From a virus, in IMG/VR virus record IMGVR_UViG_3300025137_000123, positions 1 through 35,281 of that record: a DNA stretch of 35,281 nucleotides, one strand, 5' to 3'. Below, piece by piece: positions 31,560 through 35,281 of this stretch. The position numbers were made by a program, and so were the translations under genes. Position 1 is the first letter of the stretch. Every line of letters starts with the position of its first letter. The notes beneath the pieces were generated by a model. The model ran no database searches. It worked only from the letters and a program-made list of their open reading frames with translations, and had not been told where the DNA came from.

Positions 31560-31700
31560 CTAACCTTTTTTCTTTTTAGGAAAGCCAGCTTTCATATTAG
31601 CATATGCTTCTGGGGAAATAGTACTGTTTTTTTTAGAACGAGAAGTCTTGTTCTTTTTTCTTTCATTCATGTTTGCATATAAGCCTTTTCGTTTTGCCAT
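31560..31700 (-). CDS. 46-aa basic phage protein (MAKRKGLYANM type)
   Basis: ATG at 31700, TAG at 31562-31560. The product opens M-A-K-R-K-G-L-Y-A-N-M, has a run of Lys/Arg/Ser, then S-P-E-A-Y-A-N-M-K-A-G-F, and ends in five basic residues. This opening recurs in tiny proteins of many T7-like phages; function unknown, possibly nucleic-acid or capsid binding. It lies two bases upstream of the membrane-anchored coiled-coil gene and starts four bases after the exported 506-residue gene. Confidence 0.7.
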   Translation of the reverse strand: MAKRKGLYANMNERKKNKTSRSKKNSTISPEAYANMKAGFPKKKKG

Positions 31701-31704
31701 GTCG

Positions 31705-33225
31705 TTACCTTTTATACTGCATGTTTACAAGATTATCCATTGCTGCGTTTGACCCACCAAATAAAACAAACGAAGCTAATCCATTATCTTTTATCTGTGT
31801 GTCTGGTATTCGTGTTGCTGAAAAGAAACCAGGAGTATCTGGTATTGCTAACTGGTTACTAAAAAAATCTTTTGTATTTCCTAAGACTTGCATAACAAGT
31901 AAAGTCTTTAGTTGGTTTGTCTCATCGTACCTACCTTTATCACCCATCTTATTTATTATTTTACCTGCAGCTTTTTCTTTTTGTTCTGCTTTTGTTTGCT
32001 TGGGTTCAGGTTTTTTTTCAGCTACTTTTGTTTCTTTCTTAGGTTCTTCTTTTGTTTCTACTACATCCTCTGCTGCTTTTTCAGGTTCAGGTTCTGGTTG
32101 TGGTGTAGGTTCTATTTCTGGTTCTGGAGCTTCCATTGGTTTTGGAGGTGAAACTTCAGTTTCTATATCCATCTCCATATCCATTTCAACATCTATATTT
32201 AACTCAAGCTCTGTCATTACTGGTTCAACATTCATTTCAGGAACTTTAAAGTCTATTTCAAAATCAGGAAGTTCCATTTCAAGTTCAACAGTTTCATAAG
32301 AAACATCAGTATCTTGTATTGGTTCAAAGTCAATCATACCGTCAGGTTGTTCAACAATGTCGTTGTGTTCAAATATATCTTCAACAATGTCCAGTTCTTC
32401 TTGAGTGGCATCTCCGTTTAAATAAACATAAGATTCTATAGTTGTTATTGTTTGTTGGACTATTCTTGATATTACATTATAAAGTACGTTTACAGAAACA
32501 TCATCAAATACAGGCCCAATGTCTAGGTTTATATCTCTTCCACCTATCTCCAATAAAATAGAAGTAAGCCCACCATGAAAATTAAAACTACCAGTATACT
32601 GTGAGTATCCACTATTCACCCCCGAAGCTGATAGAAAGTCTGTTCCCGAAAATTGGGTAGCACTTCCATCTTTGCCAGTTATGTGTATATAAATGCTATC
32701 ACTTGCATCTTGTTTATCTACCTTAATAGTATAAGTTGTTTTACCACCATTGTCAATGTTTAAATTTTCTATGTCTATAGTCTGTTTAAATGTTGTTCCC
32801 ATATTAGGGACACCCATTGTGCTTGTTGTGGAGCCACTACCTCTTATCTCTGCACATTTATCTGTACCTAAATCTCCACACCTTGATCCAGTTGGCATAG
32901 AAGCTGGCCCCTGCCCACCCCAGTCAATGTCCATATCACCTTCTTTAGATGAAGACACGAACCCATTACCACCGTCTAATAAATCACCTGAATCTTCGTT
33001 AGTTACTGTAGTAGTTGTTGTATCGGTTACAGTAGTTTCAATAGTGGTCACACCTTGACCATCGTTATTTGTTTCAACTGTTGTGGTTTCTGTTGTGTCA
33101 ATAACAACTTGAGGGGTACATAAACCTACAACATCTGTAGCACAATTTAATTCTGCACTAGAGTAAGAGGATAAAAGCAAGTATAGACAAAGGGGTAGAC
33201 CAACGATTTTTACTTTCGTATTCAT
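31705..33225 (-). CDS. large exported protein with acidic and Pro/Glu/Lys-rich rods (506 aa)
   Basis: An N-terminal signal peptide (basic N-T-K-V-K, hydrophobic 7-19, small residues before about 24) is followed by Cys28, Cys36, a Thr-rich stretch (44-77), and Cys116 and Cys124. A beta-rich domain of about 140-270 comes next. Then an acidic Met/Glu/Asp repeat zone (312-358), a Pro-Glu then Lys-rich rod (359-420) and a compact C-terminal domain (421-506) follow. The rod recalls TonB-like periplasm-spanning linkers. The start overlaps the previous gene by 68 bases; no other start keeps the signal. Phage proteins with Sec signals are uncommon among late genes. Possible roles are envelope remodelling, receptor masking or lysis control; none is shown. 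Confidence 0.75.
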   Translation of the reverse strand: MNTKVKIVGLPLCLYLLLSSYSSAELNCATDVVGLCTPQVVIDTTETTTVETNNDGQGVTTIETTVTDTTTTTVTNEDSGDLLDGGNGFVSSSKEGDMDIDWGGQGPASMPTGSRCGDLGTDKCAEIRGSGSTTSTMGVPNMGTTFKQTIDIENLNIDNGGKTTYTIKVDKQDASDSIYIHITGKDGSATQFSGTDFLSASGVNSGYSQYTGSFNFHGGLTSILLEIGGRDINLDIGPVFDDVSVNVLYNVISRIVQQTITTIESYVYLNGDATQEELDIVEDIFEHNDIVEQPDGMIDFEPIQDTDVSYETVELEMELPDFEIDFKVPEMNVEPVMTELELNIDVEMDMEMDIETEVSPPKPMEAPEPEIEPTPQPEPEPEKAAEDVVETKEEPKKETKVAEKKPEPKQTKAEQKEKAAGKIINKMGDKGRYDETNQLKTLLVMQVLGNTKDFFSNQLAIPDTPGFFSATRIPDTQIKDNGLASFVLFGGSNAAMDNLVNMQYKR

Positions 33226-33808
33226 TAGCTCTTAACTTTTCCTCTCGTTTAATTTGTAGTGCTTCTTGTTTTGCTGACTGTAGTTTTTCTTTTGCATCTT
33301 TTTTAGCCTTGATACCTGCTAATTTTTTTTCTTTTTCTAAAGTTATTTTTTTTACTTCGTAGATAACTTTAACGTCTGAACCTTCAGGTATAAGTTCAAT
33401 ATTCTTTTCCCAAGTTTCTTTTGCATTTTTGCCAATCTGTCCCATAAAAGGACAAGGTGTACCTGCCATCCACATTGCATCAAAAACTCTGTAGTCCATA
33501 CATAATGTAGATACTGCAGCAACTTTCATTCCCATACCGTACAAAGACCTGGCTAGTTTTATTCTTTCACAGTTCTGGTCTGTAATTGTAACTCCTGTAG
33601 CAAACCCTAGTACTTGAGTTTGTACTGAAGCTGCGGCTGCAGACTTACATACGTCACTATTGTTTACTACAACAGATGGAGCACTGGCTGTTGGTGGAGC
33701 TTTATCTGTAACTACTGTACTGCTAACAGTATTACTATCGGCAGCTAGGACAGGACTACAAGCAAAGAGTGTTAGAGATACCAAACAATAACGTAAGACA
33801 TGTTTCAT
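33158..33808 (-). CDS. exported Cys-containing protein with hydrophobic C-terminus (216 aa)
   Basis: A signal peptide covers about residues 1-23 (hydrophobic 9-22, P-V-L-A-A-D cleavage-like; an L-F-A-C lipobox-like alternative exists). The mature part has C54, C80, C103 and C119 in K-S-A-A-A-A-S-V, N-C-E-R-I-K-L-A-R-S-L, A-V-S-T-L-C-M-D and A-G-T-P-C-P-F. I recall this core in marine phage proteins of unknown function. A highly charged helix (150-200) leads to a short hydrophobic end (203-216). The four cysteines could form two disulfides in the periplasm. It is coupled to the XhlA-like gene upstream and overlaps the next exported gene. Confidence 0.72.
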   Translation of the reverse strand: MKHVLRYCLVSLTLFACSPVLAADSNTVSSTVVTDKAPPTASAPSVVVNNSDVCKSAAAASVQTQVLGFATGVTITDQNCERIKLARSLYGMGMKVAAVSTLCMDYRVFDAMWMAGTPCPFMGQIGKNAKETWEKNIELIPEGSDVKVIYEVKKITLEKEKKLAGIKAKKDAKEKLQSAKQEALQIKREEKLRANEYESKNRWSTPLSILAFILLL

Positions 33809-34035
33809 TTTATTCCTATAATATTAAGCAGACCCATTAAACCCATTTGATCTGCTACAACAAAAACTGCAGCACCTACTGCAAACCATTTAATTTGAAT
33901 TAAAGTTTTATGTATGGAGTATAGAGAAGACTTTAATTCTTTTGATACACTTCTTAATTCTTTAATAGACTCTTGGTGTCGATCAAGTGTCCATTCAACT
34001 TTGTTGATACGAGCTTCTATGGGTTGGTCGTTCAT
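33805..34035 (-). CDS. XhlA-like coiled-coil membrane protein (76 aa)
   Basis: Residues 1-48 form an amphipathic helix with heptads (I-N-K-V-E-W-T-L-D-R-H-Q-E-S-I-K-E-L), followed by a membrane segment at about 50-70 (W-F-A-V-G-A-A-V-F-V-V-A-D-Q-M-G-L-M-G) and a short hydrophobic end. Soluble coil plus C-terminal span is the XhlA layout, a holin-associated family. It overlaps both neighbours by four bases. With the 54-residue holin-like protein it may form the pore-making part of lysis. Assignment is from topology. Confidence 0.6.
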   Translation of the reverse strand: MNDQPIEARINKVEWTLDRHQESIKELRSVSKELKSSLYSIHKTLIQIKWFAVGAAVFVVADQMGLMGLLNIIGIK

Positions 34036-34199
34036 TCGTATGCAACTCCTATTGTATTATTTTCTGCCACCCATTCAAGGATAGCTTGGTAGTGTCTGTT
34101 GGCTGGGTCTATTGGGACAAACATAGTCTTCCCATCTGCAACTAATTTTATACCTTTTTGGCCGTCATTACTTGTATATCTTGCCGAGTTAATAATCAT
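34032..34199 (-). CDS. 55-aa hypothetical protein downstream of tail fibre
   Basis: ATG at 34199, TGA at 34034-34032 overlapping the next start (ATGA); ribosome site AGGAGTG just upstream. The product begins M-I-I-N-S-A-R-Y-T, with G-I-K-L-V-A-D-G-K-T-M-F-V-P-I-D-P-A-N-R-H-Y and I-L-E-W-V. It resembles short proteins that follow tail-fibre genes in many phages (A-x-Y...V-P-x-D-P-x-N-x-x-Y pattern). They may be fibre chaperones or caps; no function is proven. Confidence 0.72.
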   Translation of the reverse strand: MIINSARYTSNDGQKGIKLVADGKTMFVPIDPANRHYQAILEWVAENNTIGVAYE

Positions 34200-34207
34200 A
34201 ATCACTC

Positions 34208-35275
34208 CTATAATTCTGCATCAAAAGTTAGAGTTGCTGCACCATCAGAATGTAAAGCTACAGCTTGTCCTGAAGTTAAGTTTGCGGCTACGTTGGCTCT
34301 AAAAGACAAAAACTGGTTATCTTGACTTATATCATCTATAGAAGTTATTGCTTGTTCTGAACCCCCAGCATAAAGTATATTAAAATTTGTTTCAGTGATG
34401 GATGGGGAGGTTCTCATAGGTATATGAAAACCAAATCTTGCAACAGTGGAGGTTTGAACATAACCTACTAGATGGGCTGTTCTATTATCTGCTCTTACAA
34501 TGTCAGTGTAATAACGACTACACAAAGCTAACTCTTGCCCATATGAACGATGCTCAAAGGGTGTGGCTACTGGGCCGACTTCCATCTGGACTCCAGTTAT
34601 GAAAAACTCGTTGTTAGTGCTACTGTAAAAACTACCTATACCTGCAGCCCTGTTTGCGTTAGTATTTGATACCCAAGAAGTTTGAAGTGTACCACTAGAA
34701 TACTGTGATCCTGAGTGTAACCAAAAGGCAAGATCCATACTATTAGCATTATCATCACCAAAAGCACCAGTTGTATCTGCTGGAAATGTTATTTCGTGCC
34801 GAACCCAATCAGTTGTTGTAGCATATAATTTAGAAACTCCCCTAAAATTGTCTCTATCAAATAACTCTAAAATAAAGTTAAATGCTCCACTAGCTTTAAC
34901 ATAGAAGCTTACTGTTATCTGCTCTGCGGCTGACGTACCTTTTTTTATTCTCTGTAGATTCTGTCCTTCAAATAACTGTCTAAGAATAAGATATTCTCCT
35001 GCGTCAACAGAGGTATCTGCGGTGGTACAATCTAGTTTAATACAATTAGCAAACCCACTAGGGCCATCTGCTGTTTGTGTCATCGTAAGTCTACCAGCAG
35101 AAGATCCTTGCAGATTCCACCTATCACAAGTTGGATAACTGGTAGCACCACCTAATGCTGTTGCTGACGTAGCCCTTTGAGACACTTGCATAGCACCATT
35201 AATTACAATATTTCTATTGCTTAAAGCCGTTTCGGAGGCACTGGCTAAACTGGCTAATTCTGCGGCTTTACTCAT
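34208..35275 (-). CDS. tail fibre / receptor-binding protein
   Basis: A 355-residue protein. After an Ala/Ser-rich lead (1-18) comes S-N-R-N-I-V-I-N-G-A-M-Q-V-S-Q-R, the typical opening of a fibre domain shared by many phage tail fibres. Then follows C-D-R-W-N-L and a jelly-roll-like region with carbohydrate-binding features: I-T-V-S-F-Y-V-K-A-S-G and F-F-I-T-G-V-Q-M-E-V-G-P-V-A-T-P-F-E-H-R, ending near 250, plus a C-terminal tip of about 100 residues. It recognises the host surface. There is no T7 gp17-like N-terminal tail-attachment domain, so attachment may use another protein outside the window. It is the first visible late gene; its promoter would lie beyond 35281. Confidence 0.82.
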   Translation of the reverse strand: MSKAAELASLASASETALSNRNIVINGAMQVSQRATSATALGGATSYPTCDRWNLQGSSAGRLTMTQTADGPSGFANCIKLDCTTADTSVDAGEYLILRQLFEGQNLQRIKKGTSAAEQITVSFYVKASGAFNFILELFDRDNFRGVSKLYATTTDWVRHEITFPADTTGAFGDDNANSMDLAFWLHSGSQYSSGTLQTSWVSNTNANRAAGIGSFYSSTNNEFFITGVQMEVGPVATPFEHRSYGQELALCSRYYTDIVRADNRTAHLVGYVQTSTVARFGFHIPMRTSPSITETNFNILYAGGSEQAITSIDDISQDNQFLSFRANVAANLTSGQAVALHSDGAATLTFDAEL

Positions 35276-35281
35276 TATTCT

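Noticed and set aside
31673-32299. Long plus-strand open frame (208 aa) antisense to the exported 506-aa gene
   Set aside because: Its low-complexity Ser/Phe/Gly content mirrors the acidic and Thr-rich repeats of the minus-strand gene, with no ribosome site; it is a shadow of biased codon use.
1-35281. tRNA genes, CRISPR arrays, insertion sequences, integrase or attachment sites
   Set aside because: None could be recognised on either strand; the compact, overlapping gene layout leaves almost no space and supports a strictly lytic phage.

Overview
The window looks like most of the genome of a lytic, tailed, T7-like (podovirus-type) phage of an AT-rich, probably marine bacterium. The evidence is a T7-style primase-helicase and family A DNA polymerase, T7-type internal virion and tail-tube proteins, a HK97-fold capsid protein, a podovirus-type portal and a large terminase. 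Cobalamin-type ribonucleotide reductase, MazG and DUF5664-like nucleotide-pool genes are frequent in marine podoviruses. I see no phage RNA polymerase, integrase, tRNA, CRISPR array or insertion sequence in the window. The nearest named group cannot be fixed by reading alone.

Layout. Positions 1-11225 are read rightward and hold early and replication genes. They comprise small hypothetical proteins, a C5 cytosine methyltransferase, several microproteins, primase-helicase, DNA polymerase, a probable ssDNA-binding protein, a Cas4/RecB-like Fe-S nuclease, a PD-(D/E)XK resolvase-like nuclease, MazG, class II ribonucleotide reductase, a further nuclease-like protein, a DUF5664-like protein and a small Cys-rich protein. 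Positions 11222-35275 are read leftward and hold the late genes. In transcription order these are tail fibre, an exported/lysis-type cluster, terminase, portal, scaffold, major capsid, two beta-rich structural proteins, tail tubular proteins A and B, a GNAT acetyltransferase, three internal virion (ejection) proteins, a GH19 lysin, a candidate u-spanin and a tiny basic protein. The two transcription units meet tail to tail at 11222-11225 with overlapping stop codons.

Control. Without a phage RNA polymerase, the phage probably relies on host sigma70 RNA polymerase. This fits three good promoters: TTGACA-N16-TATCAT at 2328 (primase/polymerase), TTGACA-N17-TATACT at 6088 (SSB onward), and a perfect consensus TTGACA-N17-TATAAT on the minus strand at 24611-24583 (tail genes). 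The last one sits just after a hairpin at the head/tail boundary. Another hairpin at 11167-11216 can stop the late transcript inside the last early gene. The left end carries a 10-bp tandem repeat running into a 50-bp near-palindrome.

How the genes work together. MazG, ribonucleotide reductase, the DUF5664 protein and up to three nucleases supply nucleotides and degrade or process DNA for the replisome. The methyltransferase may protect phage DNA. Late genes build and package the head, add the tail and ejection core, and lyse the host. The least explained part is 30661-34035, where small membrane, coiled-coil and Sec-exported proteins cluster between tail fibre and terminase, including two exported proteins whose genes overlap by 68 bp.
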